Source: Lachnospiraceae bacterium (GTDB taxonomy: Bacteria; Bacillota; Clostridia; Lachnospirales; Lachnospiraceae). From it: DNA of 64,000 bases. Positions within the stretch are counted from its first letter, which is position 1. Every line of letters starts with the position of its first letter. This document shows positions 51,856-61,019 of this stretch, in pieces. The translations under genes and the position numbers were made by a program. The stretch covers positions 1 to 64,000 of the forward strand of contig JAETON010000009.1 in the NCBI GenBank assembly GCA_021771695.1, written 5' to 3'. Below the pieces are notes generated by a model. That model was not told the DNA's origin, did not search any database, and worked only from the letters and a program-made list of their open reading frames with translations.

Positions 51856-51883
51856 TTGACGAAATATGAAAATATGGTATAAT
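51856..51883 (+). promoter_or_regulatory. rpsU promoter
   Basis: TTGACG (51856-51861), 16-bp spacer, TATAAT (51878-51883), immediately after the alaS stop; leader of about 70 nt. Confidence 0.65.
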
Positions 51884-51958
51884 AATCTAGTGCAAGAAAA
51901 TAATACCCAAACAGTCCTATGCACAAGTACAAGACTGGAGGGGAGGTCGGGAATAAGA

Positions 51959-52135
51959 ATGTCTAACGTAATCGTTAAAGAAAATGAATCTTTAGATAGC
52001 GCTCTTCGCAGATTTAAGAGAAACTGTGCAAAAGCAGGAATTCAGCAGGAAATCCGCAAGAGAGAACATTACGAAAAGCCAAGTGTAAGACGTAAGAAAA
52101 AGTCTGAAGCTGCTCGTAAAAGAAAATCTAAATAA
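51959..52135 (+). CDS. rpsU: 30S ribosomal protein S21
   Basis: A 58-residue basic ribosomal protein. [20 protein letters not shown] and the Lys/Arg-rich C-terminus are typical of bS21. The ATG at 51959 gives the normal size; the open frame back to 51866 covers the promoter region and is not coding. GGAGGGGAGGT lies upstream with a somewhat long spacing. Confidence 0.97.
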   Translation: MSNVIVKENESLDSALRRFKRNCAKAGIQQEIRKREHYEKPSVRRKKKSEAARKRKSK

Positions 52136-52146
52136 TAAGTAATTGT

Positions 52147-52187
52147 AAAGCATCATTTACTGTAACAGGTATATGATGCTTTTTTTC
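52147..52187 (+). terminator. Terminator after rpsU
   Basis: AAAGCATCAT / ATGATGCTTT with a 16-nt loop and a T-run. Confidence 0.85.
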
Positions 52188-52224
52188 TGCATATATTAAA
52201 CCAAATGCCGCAGGAGAAGATTTC

Positions 52225-52491
52225 ATGAAAAGAAAGCCAAAAGAAGCCATTGCCAAGGGACTTTCGCTTCCAGGAGATGTTGTATTTGGAGATTTTATTA
52301 TTACTCTGACAGGCAGCCGGGAAGTTTTTATTGAAAATTATAAGGGAATTTTATCCTATGATGATAACCAGATTTCAGTACAAGGAAATCATGTAGTGCT
52401 AAGAATCTGCGGCAAAAGGCTTGCTATTGATTATTATTCGCAGGAAGGGATGAAAGTTCTTGGTCAGATTGAGCGGCTGGAATATGTTTAA
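52225..52491 (+). CDS. yqfC: Sporulation protein YqfC
   Basis: An 88-residue protein of the YqfC family, made in the mother cell of spore formers and encoded next to yqfD. The GDVVFGDFIITLTGSREVFI and ENYKGILSYDDNQI segments match. Function not well defined. AGGAGAAG precedes the ATG; yqfD follows 11 bp later. Confidence 0.92.
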   Translation: MKRKPKEAIAKGLSLPGDVVFGDFIITLTGSREVFIENYKGILSYDDNQISVQGNHVVLRICGKRLAIDYYSQEGMKVLGQIERLEYV

Positions 52492-52502
52492 AGGAGAATA
52501 AT

Positions 52503-53738
52503 TTGGTAAAAATTTTACATTTTCTATTTGGACGGCTGTATTTTGAAATTTCAGGCCCAAATGTGGAACGGTTTTTAAATCTTTGTGCAAAAAACAATAT
52601 TGTTCTTTGGGATTTAAAGCCATCTGGCAAAGGATACCGCTTTTTTATAAGAAAAAAAGCTTATAAAACACTTGAAAATCTGGCAGAAAAAACACACATT
52701 TATATAAAACTTTCAGGAAGATACGGGCTTCCTTTTTTTTTACTGGAACATCGGAAGAGAAAAGCCTTTTTCGTTTCTGTGTTCATGGGAGTTTTGATGA
52801 TTTTTGCATTAAGTCAATTTGTTTGGGAGATTACAGTATCAGGAAGTGAGGTTTATTCAAAAAGTGATATTCTAAAATATGTAACAACCAATTATTATAA
52901 ACCTGGTACATATAAAAGAAATGTTGACTGCAATCAATTAGAAGAACATTTGAGGGAAGATTATGAAGAAATTGCATGGGTATCCTGTTCTTTGCAAGGT
53001 ACGAGACTGCATATAGAAATTAAAGAAACTTTGGATCGTAAGACAAAACAAAATCCCAAAAAACCTTGTGATATTGTAGCAAATAAAAGCGGATTAATTA
53101 CAGGGCTGTCTGTAAAAAGCGGAACACCGCTGGTGTCTGTGGGAGATAAAGTAAAAAAGGGCTCAACGTTGATTTCTGGATTGATCTATTATTACAGCGA
53201 TGATTTTCAAGTAACGGAAACAGATAAAATCAGGGCAGATGGCGAAATTACGATGAAAACGAAAGAAACTTATAAAGAAAGTATTCCAATGGAATACTAT
53301 GAGAAAAAGTTGAAAAAGAAAAAAAAGAGGATAAAAAGTATCTATGCCGGGACATATGAATGGAAATTTTCAGAGAAAAAGAAAGAGGAACATACAAATA
53401 TTATTGAAAAGAAATATTCATTAAAAATCGGCAGTTCTTTGTACCTGCCTTTGGGAATTTATGTAAGAACGTATCAGCCTTATGATACAGTAAGGAAAAC
53501 TTATACGGAAAAGCAGGCAAAAGAAAAATTGGAAAAACGCTTAAAAAAATATTTAGCAAAAAAGGAGCGGAAAGGGATTCAGGTGATTCATCATGAAATA
53601 TCTTATAAAAAAAAGGGAAATTCCTATACAGCTTCAGGAACGATTCTTCAAGAAGAGAAAATAGGAAAGATACGAAATATCAAAGCTTTGACAAAAGAAC
53701 AGGAACAAAAGATTACGCCAACCACGGCACAGCAATAG
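52503..53738 (+). CDS. yqfD: Sporulation protein YqfD
   Basis: A 411-residue single-pass membrane protein of the YqfD family. A cytoplasmic N-terminal part (1-85) precedes a membrane helix (about 92-110, FFVSVFMGVLMIFALSQFVW) and an extracytoplasmic domain with segments such as EEIAWVSCSLQGTRLHIEIK and SGLITGLSVKSGTPLVSVGD. The C-terminal part is very Lys-rich. Start is TTG at 52503 with AAGGAG at 6-7 nt. Pairs with yqfC ahead of phoH and ybeY, as in Bacillus. Confidence 0.92.
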   Translation: MVKILHFLFGRLYFEISGPNVERFLNLCAKNNIVLWDLKPSGKGYRFFIRKKAYKTLENLAEKTHIYIKLSGRYGLPFFLLEHRKRKAFFVSVFMGVLMIFALSQFVWEITVSGSEVYSKSDILKYVTTNYYKPGTYKRNVDCNQLEEHLREDYEEIAWVSCSLQGTRLHIEIKETLDRKTKQNPKKPCDIVANKSGLITGLSVKSGTPLVSVGDKVKKGSTLISGLIYYYSDDFQVTETDKIRADGEITMKTKETYKESIPMEYYEKKLKKKKKRIKSIYAGTYEWKFSEKKKEEHTNIIEKKYSLKIGSSLYLPLGIYVRTYQPYDTVRKTYTEKQAKEKLEKRLKKYLAKKERKGIQVIHHEISYKKKGNSYTASGTILQEEKIGKIRNIKALTKEQEQKITPTTAQQ

Positions 53739-53767
53739 TTGAAAAACTTTGATGCTAATGGTAAAAT
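53739..53767 (+). promoter_or_regulatory. phoH promoter
   Basis: TTGAAA (53739-53744), 17-bp spacer, TAAAAT (53762-53767), 33 bp before the phoH start and separate from the sporulation genes upstream. Confidence 0.55.
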
Positions 53768-53799
53768 ACCATAAGAATATACAAAAAGGAGCGGCACCA

Positions 53800-54804
53800 A
53801 TGAATTCGATCGAAATTGAAATGGATTTTCCGGCAGAACATGGTGGAAATGTATTTGGCCAGTTTGATGCCTATATGAAAAAAATTGAAAAAACACTGCA
53901 TGTCAGCTTAATTTTAAGAGACGATAAATTAAAATGTATTGGAAGCCGTCAGGCAGTGAATCATGCGGTCTCCGTTATTGAAGAACTTTTAGAACTTTCC
54001 AAACGAGGAAATGTGATCATGGAGCAGAATGTAAACTACGCCTTGTCATTGTCTATGGATGATCAGCCGGCAAATCTTTTGGAGCTGGATAAAGACGTGA
54101 TTTGCCACACTATTCAAGGGAAAGCGGTAAAGCCAAAGACACTGGGACAGAAAAAATATGTAGAACAGATTCAAGATAAAATGATTACGTTTGGTGTTGG
54201 TCCGGCTGGAACGGGGAAGACATATCTTGCCATGGCCATGGCAATTACAGCGTTTAAAAATGATGAAGTCAATCGTATTATCTTGACCAGACCGGCCATT
54301 GAGGCAGGGGAAAAACTTGGATTTCTTCCAGGAGATTTACAGAGCAAAGTTGATCCGTATCTTCGTCCGCTGTATGATGCATTGTATGAGATTCTCGGAG
54401 CTGATGCGTTTATGAAAAATATGGAAAAGGGATTAATTGAAGTAGCTCCGCTGGCCTATATGAGAGGACGTACTTTGGATAATGCGTATATTATTCTGGA
54501 TGAAGCACAAAATACCACACCTGCTCAGATGAAGATGTTTTTGACACGAATTGGATTTGGATCTAAGGCAATCATTACCGGGGACTTGACGCAGAAAGAC
54601 CTTCCTTTTGATAGTATTTCCGGGTTGGAAGAAGCTCTTACTGTTCTTCGGAAAGTCAAAGATATTGGAATATCCGAGCTTACGAATAAAGACGTTGTCA
54701 GACACCCATTGGTGCAGCAGATTGTAGCGGCTTATGATAAGTATGAAGAAACAAAATCAGCAAGAAAAAGTAAAAATGTCCGAAAGAAAACAAAAGATAG
54801 GTAA
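53800..54804 (+). CDS. phoH: PhoH-family ATPase
   Basis: A 334-residue cytoplasmic ATPase of the PhoH (PhoL) type, linked with the nearby RNase YbeY in RNA metabolism. Walker A is GPAGTGKTYLAMAMA (near 133), Walker B is AYIILDEAQNTTPAQMKMFL, and RGRTLDN precedes it. The ATG at 53800 has AAAGGAG at 9 nt; the open frame to 53749 spans the promoter. ybeY follows 3 bp after the stop. Confidence 0.95.
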   Translation: MNSIEIEMDFPAEHGGNVFGQFDAYMKKIEKTLHVSLILRDDKLKCIGSRQAVNHAVSVIEELLELSKRGNVIMEQNVNYALSLSMDDQPANLLELDKDVICHTIQGKAVKPKTLGQKKYVEQIQDKMITFGVGPAGTGKTYLAMAMAITAFKNDEVNRIILTRPAIEAGEKLGFLPGDLQSKVDPYLRPLYDALYEILGADAFMKNMEKGLIEVAPLAYMRGRTLDNAYIILDEAQNTTPAQMKMFLTRIGFGSKAIITGDLTQKDLPFDSISGLEEALTVLRKVKDIGISELTNKDVVRHPLVQQIVAAYDKYEETKSARKSKNVRKKTKDR

Positions 54805-54807
54805 ACT

Positions 54808-55320
54808 ATGAGTATTATATTAGAAAATGAATATCAAGAAAAGATAGATATTCCATATGAAAAAATTGCAACAGAAGTTATTGATGCAGCAATTGATTAT
54901 GTTCATTGTCCTTATGAATGTGAGGTGAATCTTTTGCTGATTGATAATACTGCTATCCATGAGATTAATAAAGAACAAAGAAAGATTGACCGTCCAACGG
55001 ATGTGCTTTCATTTCCAATGGCAGAATATGAAACCCCAGCAGATTTTTCCAAGCTGGAAGAAGATCCGATGTTGTTTGATCCGGAAAATGGAGAGTTTCT
55101 TCTGGGAGATATTGTCATATCTATGGATAAAGTAAAAGAACAGGCGAAAGCTTATGGGCACAGCGAAGAACGGGAATATGCATTTTTAATTGCCCACAGT
55201 ATGCTGCATCTGTTTGGTTTTGACCATATGGAAGAGGAAGAACGAAAAGAGATGGAAGATATGCAGGAAGAAATTCTTATAAAGACCAGATACACAAGAG
55301 ATGAAAGAGGTTTGGTATGA
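54808..55320 (+). CDS. ybeY: Endoribonuclease YbeY
   Basis: A 170-residue zinc-dependent RNase for rRNA maturation and ribosome quality control. The metal motif is HSMLHLFGFDHMEEEER (near 130), and RPTDVLSFPMAEYE is also diagnostic. It overlaps the following flippase gene by 4 bp. Confidence 0.96.
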   Translation: MSIILENEYQEKIDIPYEKIATEVIDAAIDYVHCPYECEVNLLLIDNTAIHEINKEQRKIDRPTDVLSFPMAEYETPADFSKLEEDPMLFDPENGEFLLGDIVISMDKVKEQAKAYGHSEEREYAFLIAHSMLHLFGFDHMEEEERKEMEDMQEEILIKTRYTRDERGLV

Positions 55321-56963
55321 GTAAAAGCAAAAAAAATACGTTTTTAGTACAAGGAATGATTCTGGCAGGAGCTTCTATTGTCTGTCGTGTAATCGGATTG
55401 TTATACCGCAGTCCGCTGTTTGGAATTATCGGCGAAGAGGGGATGGGATACTACAGCTTTGCCTATAATATTTATAATATTATTTTGCTGATTGCATCTT
55501 TTAGTATTCCACTGGCAGTGTCAAAGGCAATTTCTGCCAGGCTTGCCAAACGGGAATATATCAATGCTCAGCGTATTTTCCGCGGGGCTTTGGTTTATGC
55601 AGTTGTTGTAGGTGGAGCAGCATCATTGATTGCGTATTTTGGAGCACCGTCATTTGTTGGACATCAAAAGGGAGCAGAACTTGCTTTAAGAACCATTTCA
55701 CCGACGATTTTCTTTTCTGGAATTCTGGGAGTTTTCCGCGGCTATTTCCAAGGACATAATACCATGATTCCAACTTCTATTTCTCAGATTATCGAGCAGA
55801 TATTAAATGCTGTTTTTAGTATTTTCATGGCATATGTACTGATTATGCCGTATCTGCCGTCCAAGACAATTACTTATCAGATTGCAGAACATGGGGCTGC
55901 AGGAAGCGCCGTTGGAACAGAGGTTGGGGTTTTAACGGGATTAGTTTTCTGTATGATTGTGTATAAAATGTATCAGCCGAAAGTCCGAATACAAATGCAC
56001 CATGACCGAACAAAATATGTAGAATCTTATGGGAACATCTTAAAAATTCTGCTTCTTACGATTACACCAGTTATTTTTAGTACAGCAATTTATAATTGCA
56101 GTGCAACAATTGATCAGACAATTTTTAGTGAAATCATGGTTGGGAAAGGTATGGGTTCCAAAATGGTTTCTTCTGTATATGGTATTTTCTCCGGACAGTA
56201 CAATGTGCTGATTAATGTTCCGTTAGCTATGGCATCTGCCTTATCCAACGCAATTGTACCAAATATTTCAGGAGCTTATGCGTTGGGAGAAACGAAAAAA
56301 ATGAATGACAGTATTCAAATGGCAATTAAAGTAACTATGATGATTGCAATTCCTTGTGCGGCAGGACTAGCTGTTTTAAATGGGCCAATCAATGGACTGT
56401 TGTTTGGAGCAAAATACGGGAAAGGGTTAGGAGCTAATATGCTTCGGGCAGGAGCTGTGTCGGTCATTTTTTATTGCTTATCTACATTGACAAATGGTAT
56501 TTTGCAGGGAATGGGAAAAATGAAGGTTCCGGTTCGGCATTCCGCAATATCTGTAGTCGTAAATATTATCGTATTATGGGCATTGTTAACATATACAGAA
56601 TGTGGGATTTATGGAATGGTATTTGCAACCATGGCATTTTCTTTTGTGATGAGTGTTTTAAACGCACATTCTATTAAAAAATATACCGGATATCAGCAGG
56701 AAATTTCTACAACATTTATAAAACCATGTATCAGTGCAATCATTATGGGAATAGTAATCGGTGTCATTCGATTTATTATGATGAAATTCCTGCCTTTTGG
56801 ACGAGTTGGATTTGCGGTTTGTCTGATTGTGGCAATTCCAATTGGAGTGTTTGTATATTTTGCAGCAATTATTGGAATGAAAGCTTTTACAGAAGAGGAA
56901 CTTCGCAGTGTGCCGAAGGGATATTTCATTATTAAATTTGCAAAAAAATTCAGACTTTTATAA
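55317..56963 (+). CDS. SpoVB/MurJ-type polysaccharide flippase
   Basis: A 548-residue membrane protein with about 14 helices, of the MOP flippase superfamily. The start TFLVQGMILAGASIVCRVIG and PLFGIIGEEGMGYYSFAYN resemble SpoVB/YtgP proteins, which move lipid-linked peptidoglycan precursors. In this organism it may serve spore cortex or vegetative wall synthesis; which one is not clear from sequence. Translationally coupled to ybeY. Confidence 0.88.
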   Translation: MSKSKKNTFLVQGMILAGASIVCRVIGLLYRSPLFGIIGEEGMGYYSFAYNIYNIILLIASFSIPLAVSKAISARLAKREYINAQRIFRGALVYAVVVGGAASLIAYFGAPSFVGHQKGAELALRTISPTIFFSGILGVFRGYFQGHNTMIPTSISQIIEQILNAVFSIFMAYVLIMPYLPSKTITYQIAEHGAAGSAVGTEVGVLTGLVFCMIVYKMYQPKVRIQMHHDRTKYVESYGNILKILLLTITPVIFSTAIYNCSATIDQTIFSEIMVGKGMGSKMVSSVYGIFSGQYNVLINVPLAMASALSNAIVPNISGAYALGETKKMNDSIQMAIKVTMMIAIPCAAGLAVLNGPINGLLFGAKYGKGLGANMLRAGAVSVIFYCLSTLTNGILQGMGKMKVPVRHSAISVVVNIIVLWALLTYTECGIYGMVFATMAFSFVMSVLNAHSIKKYTGYQQEISTTFIKPCISAIIMGIVIGVIRFIMMKFLPFGRVGFAVCLIVAIPIGVFVYFAAIIGMKAFTEEELRSVPKGYFIIKFAKKFRLL

Positions 56964-57022
56964 ATGAGACAAAACACGTTTTGAAATTGTATATGCAGTG
57001 AGAGGGAATCTTCAGAAAAATG

Positions 57023-57054
57023 TAAGATTTTTCATATAAGAATCTTATGTTTTT
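57023..57054 (+). terminator. Terminator after the flippase gene
   Basis: TAAGATT / AATCTTA with an 11-nt loop, followed by TG and a T-run. Confidence 0.65.
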
Positions 57055-57117
57055 TTGGATATACTAAAGGAAATAAAGGATTTGATAAATGAACTGCAGT
57101 ACAAAGGAGTAATGCTT

Positions 57118-57654
57118 ATGAAGAAACGTGTTTTTTGTTTTGGATTGATAGTTGTTGTTTTGGTTTCGGCGGTCTTTGGTATTTCTACATATCTGCCGGA
57201 AATTCTGCCCGGAGAACGGATTCATGTAAAAATATTTCTAACGGTAAATGGAAAGAAAACAGACAGTCAGGCACCAGTATTTTTCCGAAGCAGATATGAA
57301 AAGCAGCGGGTTCAGAAAAAATTTATCACCAGAGAAAAAGACGGAGCTTATCATATGAAATTGCTTGGAAGAAATGCAGGAAAATATAATATTAAATTTC
57401 AATGCAGTTCTGATATGTATCAGGGATGTTTTAAAGATGTTCCAATTCTCGGAGTAGATTATAAAAAACTGAAAGACTGGTATGCTTCGGATATTGAATG
57501 TCATATTAATTTAGTTTGGGAAGATGGAAGATGGGTTGCTGCTTACAAAGTAAATTATACAGAATCCGGACGGGGACAAAAAGTATCTTATATTGTCCGG
57601 GATAATCAAATATTGAAAGATGGAAGCCGGTCTCTTGTCTGCTTTGGTTCATAA
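57118..57654 (+). CDS. Membrane-anchored protein of unknown function
   Basis: A 178-residue protein with an N-terminal anchor (about 5-24) and an extracytoplasmic domain. That domain has a beta-rich part (ERIHVKIFLTVNGKKTDSQA, KNGAYHMKLLG-like stretch) and two cysteines (CSSD, GCFKDV) that could pair, plus Cys150 and Cys175. No family recognised. The ATG at 57118 has AAGGAG at 8 nt; the ATG two codons earlier is too close. Followed by a strong terminator. Confidence 0.6.
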   Translation: MKKRVFCFGLIVVVLVSAVFGISTYLPEILPGERIHVKIFLTVNGKKTDSQAPVFFRSRYEKQRVQKKFITREKDGAYHMKLLGRNAGKYNIKFQCSSDMYQGCFKDVPILGVDYKKLKDWYASDIECHINLVWEDGRWVAAYKVNYTESGRGQKVSYIVRDNQILKDGSRSLVCFGS

Positions 57655-57664
57655 AAAGATATTC

Positions 57665-57706
57665 ATATACAGGAAAATCAAAAATGATTTTTCTGTATAT
57701 TTTTTG
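57665..57706 (+). terminator. Terminator after the 178-residue protein gene
   Basis: ATATACAGGAAAATCA / TGATTTTTCTGTATAT (16 bp, one G-U pair), AAAA-type loop, then T-run. Strong. Confidence 0.9.
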
Positions 57707-57742
57707 TTGATTCGGAAACACTTTAGCAAAAGGAGTGTTTCT

Positions 57743-58114
57743 ATGAATAAAATTAATCGGTTTTTATTAATATATATGGTGATTATTACAGCCCTCTGTG
57801 GTTATATGTGTTATGCAGCATTTTATAAAAAAGATGAAGAAAAGGAAAAGTTAATTCATCAAGTACAGTCAACCATTACCAGACAGGAAAAAGAACAGAC
57901 AGCAGCTACCACGGCAAAAATAAAAATCACCTATGGATTGTCCATTCGTGATGGGCATTTGGTTGTTATTAATAATCATACAAAAGAAGTTTTTGAATAT
58001 ACAGATATGAAAAAAGAAGACCTGCCGGCAGATATTTTAAGAATGTTAAAAAAGAAAAAAGTTTTTGAAAGCCGTGAAGAAGTGTATCATTTTCTTGAGT
58101 CTTACAGCAGTTAG
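57743..58114 (+). CDS. Anchored protein with BofC C-terminal-like domain
   Basis: A 123-residue protein: N-terminal membrane helix (about 6-25), a charged linker, and a C-terminal domain (about 63-121) with GLSIRDGHLVVINNHTKEVF, then DLPADILRMLKKKKVFESRE. Its order of strands and final helix resembles the C-terminal domain of BofC, an inhibitor of SpoIVB signalling in Bacillus. This is inference from pattern; spoIVB is present 25 kb away. The ATG at 57743 has AAAAGGAG at 8 nt. Confidence 0.6.
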   Translation: MNKINRFLLIYMVIITALCGYMCYAAFYKKDEEKEKLIHQVQSTITRQEKEQTAATTAKIKITYGLSIRDGHLVVINNHTKEVFEYTDMKKEDLPADILRMLKKKKVFESREEVYHFLESYSS

Positions 58115-58123
58115 CATTATAAT
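58095..58123 (+). promoter_or_regulatory. Promoter of the flavoprotein pair
   Basis: TTGAGT (58095-58100), 17-bp spacer, TATAAT (58118-58123), partly inside the end of the preceding gene. A GTTTTAT/ATAAAAC inverted repeat follows in the leader (about 58137-58160). Confidence 0.5.
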
Positions 58124-58193
58124 AGAAAAGAATCTCGTTTTATCATCTAATTTATAAAACAAGTAAGATAATAGAGAAACATGGAGAAAATCA

Positions 58194-59411
58194 ATGAAAT
58201 ATGATGTGATGATTGCAGGAGGCGGAGCATCAGGAATGATGGCAGCAATTACTGCAGCCTCTAATGGAAACCGGGTACTTCTTTTAGAACGAATGGAGAA
58301 ACTTGGAAAGAAAATTCTTGCCACGGGAAATGGAAGATGTAATATATCAAACCGTTATATGGATGAAAATTCATACCGAGGAGGTCTGCCTCATTTTCCT
58401 TACTCGATGTTGGAAGAATTTGGAGTTTACCAATTAATTGAATTTTTTGAGTCTCTTGGAATGTTGATGACAGAAATCAATGGATATTATTATCCGGCTT
58501 CTCTACAGGCGGCTGCCGTTGTAGATACACTGGTTTCTAAAATTCAAAATCTTTCCGTGGATGTAATCACTGGGTTTGAAGTAAAACGGGCAGAAAAAAG
58601 AAAAGATACATTTCGAGTTTACGGCAATGGGAAAGTATTTGAAGGAAGTAATCTGATTCTTGCCACAGGAGGATGTGCACAGGAAAAGCTTGGGAGCAAT
58701 GGAAGCGGATATCTGCTTGCAAAGAGTTTCCATCACAGTATCACGGATACTTTTCCAGCACTGGTGGCTTTGGAAGCAAAAGGAAAATACTTTTCTTTGA
58801 TTTCCGGTGTACGGAATGTCAGCCGTTTGATTGTTTATGCCAATGGTGAAATGATTGCAAAAGAACAAGGAGAAGTACAATTTACAAAATACGGAATTTC
58901 CGGTATTCCAGTCTTTCAAATCAGTAGATTTGCAATTGATGCTTTACGCAGAAAGAAAAAGGTGAAGGTTATTTTAAATTTAATGCCAAATCAAATGACA
59001 TTACCGGAGACAGCGGCAGAATTTTTAAAAAACTGTCCGTATAAAAGTGTGGAAGAATTTTTTCAAGGGTTTTTAAATAAAAAATTAGTTTATGGCATTT
59101 TGAAACGGCTCCACATATCTCCAGAGAAATCTGTCAGGAAAATGACAGAACAGGAATTTACACAGATTATATCTATGATTCAGTCATTTGAAGTGGAAAT
59201 TACAGGATATAAGGGCTATGATATGGCACAGGTAACTGCGGGAGGCGTATCAGTAAAAGAGGTAATCCAGGGAACTCTGGAATCAAAAATATTGAAAGGA
59301 CTTTATATAATCGGCGAATTGCTGGATGTAGATGGAACCTGCGGTGGATACAATCTTCAGTGGGCATTTACTTCCGGATACATTGCAGGCAGCCGGATAG
59401 GAAAATTATGA
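58194..59411 (+). CDS. FAD-dependent oxidoreductase, HI0933/YhiN family
   Basis: A 405-residue flavoprotein with an N-terminal Rossmann FAD motif (IAGGGASGMMAAITAASNGN) and LGKKILATGNGRCNISN. The family C-terminal FAD segment is ELLDVDGTCGGYNLQWAF, then TSGYIAGSRIG. Proteins of this family are annotated aminoacetone oxidase or BaiN-like reductase, and the physiological substrate is uncertain. It overlaps the next flavoprotein by 4 bp (ATGA), so the two are made together. Confidence 0.9.
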   Translation: MKYDVMIAGGGASGMMAAITAASNGNRVLLLERMEKLGKKILATGNGRCNISNRYMDENSYRGGLPHFPYSMLEEFGVYQLIEFFESLGMLMTEINGYYYPASLQAAAVVDTLVSKIQNLSVDVITGFEVKRAEKRKDTFRVYGNGKVFEGSNLILATGGCAQEKLGSNGSGYLLAKSFHHSITDTFPALVALEAKGKYFSLISGVRNVSRLIVYANGEMIAKEQGEVQFTKYGISGIPVFQISRFAIDALRRKKKVKVILNLMPNQMTLPETAAEFLKNCPYKSVEEFFQGFLNKKLVYGILKRLHISPEKSVRKMTEQEFTQIISMIQSFEVEITGYKGYDMAQVTAGGVSVKEVIQGTLESKILKGLYIIGELLDVDGTCGGYNLQWAFTSGYIAGSRIGKL

Positions 59412-60985
59412 TTCGGATTCATCAGATAAAGCTTCCTATAGATCATGACAGGAAGCAATTAGAAAAGAAAATTAAAAAAAATTTACATAAAATACCGATA
59501 CAAAAATGGAGAATTCAAAAACGCTCCATTGATGCAAGAAAAAAAGATGCTCTATCTTATGTGTATGCTGTGGACGTAGAAGTGCCATTGGAACAGGAAA
59601 AAATATTTCTAGAAAGAAATCGAAATCGGAATATCCAAAAAGTTCAGCCCCAAAAATATCATTTTCCAATGGTTACAAAAAAGCGGAAACATCCGCCAAT
59701 TGTAATCGGCATGGGACCAGCCGGATTATTTGCAGCTTTGATGTTAGCACGAAGCGGATTAAAGCCTATTGTTTTGGAACGCGGCCAAGCAGTAGAACAG
59801 AGAACAAGAGATGTAGAACATTTTTGGAAAACAGGAGAGTTAAATACAGAATCTAATGTACAATTTGGAGAAGGAGGTGCCGGGACTTTTTCCGATGGAA
59901 AATTAAATACATTAGTCAAAGATAAATTTGGAAGAAATCGTTTTGTTTTGGAAACTTTTGTAGAGTTTGGCGCACCGGAAGATATTTTATATGAAAGTAA
60001 GCCGCATATTGGAACAGATCTTTTATGCCAAGTAGTATCAAATATTCGGAAAGAAATCCAAAGGCTTGGCGGAGAAGTGCGTTTTGGAGCAAAAGTGACA
60101 GATTTTTTGATAGAAAATCACCGTGTCAAAGGCTTAGTGATTCAGGAAAAAGAAATTATAGATTGTGATGCAGTCATTCTGGCACCGGGACATAGTGCCA
60201 GAGATACATTTGCTATGCTTTATGAAAAACAAATTTCCATGAGTGCTAAGGCATTTGCAATTGGTGTCCGTGTGGAACATCCACGGGAAATGATTAATGA
60301 ATCTCAATATGGAAAAGCCTGTGAAATTTATGATCTGCCAACGGCATCTTATAAATTAACATACCATGCCCAGAACGGAAGAAGTGTATATTCATTTTGC
60401 ATGTGTCCGGGAGGATTTGTGGTAAATGCTTCTTCCGAGGAAAAGCGGCTGACAGTAAATGGCATGAGCAATCATGATCGTATGGGGAAAAACTCCAACA
60501 GTGCAATTATTGTCAGTGTTACTCCGGAAGACTTTGATGGAGAAGAACCTCTTGCTGGAGTGGAATTTCAAAGAAAATGGGAGGAAAGGGCATTTCAAAT
60601 TGGAAAGGGAAAAATCCCAGTACAGTTATTAAAAGATTTTCGAGAGGATAGAATTTCCAAACAATACGGAGAGATTACACCAAATACAAAGGGAACTGTA
60701 GAGTTTGCCAATTTAAGACAATGCCTTCCCCAAGAAGTATCAGAATCTATTTGTGAGGGAATGGCATATTTTGAAAATAAAATCCGGGGATTTAATCGGG
60801 ATGATACGATACTTTGCGGCATTGAGGCCAGAACATCTTCTCCTGTCCGGTTAAACCGGAATGAATATTTTGAGAGCAGTATCAAGGGACTTTACCCCTG
60901 CGGTGAGGGTGCAGGATATGCTGGTGGAATCACTTCGGCAGCAATGGATGGAATTAAAGTTGCAGAAGCACTGGTTACAGTGTAA
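59408..60985 (+). CDS. FAD-dependent dehydrogenase-like protein (YtfP/CzcO-like family)
   Basis: A 525-residue flavoprotein. An N-terminal domain of about 95 residues with FDX-ACB-like character (RIHQIKLPIDHDRKQLEKKI) precedes the FAD domain (PIVIGMGPAGLFAALMLARS near 98; QFGEGGAGTFSDGKLNT). The C-terminal FAD-binding end is GLYPCGEGAGYAGGITSAAM. Widely conserved in anaerobic Firmicutes with unknown substrate. Start overlaps the upstream flavoprotein. proB begins 34 bp downstream. Confidence 0.85.
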   Translation: MIRIHQIKLPIDHDRKQLEKKIKKNLHKIPIQKWRIQKRSIDARKKDALSYVYAVDVEVPLEQEKIFLERNRNRNIQKVQPQKYHFPMVTKKRKHPPIVIGMGPAGLFAALMLARSGLKPIVLERGQAVEQRTRDVEHFWKTGELNTESNVQFGEGGAGTFSDGKLNTLVKDKFGRNRFVLETFVEFGAPEDILYESKPHIGTDLLCQVVSNIRKEIQRLGGEVRFGAKVTDFLIENHRVKGLVIQEKEIIDCDAVILAPGHSARDTFAMLYEKQISMSAKAFAIGVRVEHPREMINESQYGKACEIYDLPTASYKLTYHAQNGRSVYSFCMCPGGFVVNASSEEKRLTVNGMSNHDRMGKNSNSAIIVSVTPEDFDGEEPLAGVEFQRKWEERAFQIGKGKIPVQLLKDFREDRISKQYGEITPNTKGTVEFANLRQCLPQEVSESICEGMAYFENKIRGFNRDDTILCGIEARTSSPVRLNRNEYFESSIKGLYPCGEGAGYAGGITSAAMDGIKVAEALVTV

Positions 60986-61019
60986 AATACCTTTAAGTGA
61001 GGTTAAGGAGAGAGAAAAC

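Noticed and set aside
53749..53799. 17-codon extension of phoH
   Set aside because: It covers the -35/-10 promoter region; the ATG at 53800 has a correctly spaced AAAGGAG.
60861..61019. 53-codon N-terminal extension of proB
   Set aside because: It overlaps the conserved FAD-binding end of the upstream flavoprotein; the ATG at 61020 has AAGGAG and gives a normal ProB start.
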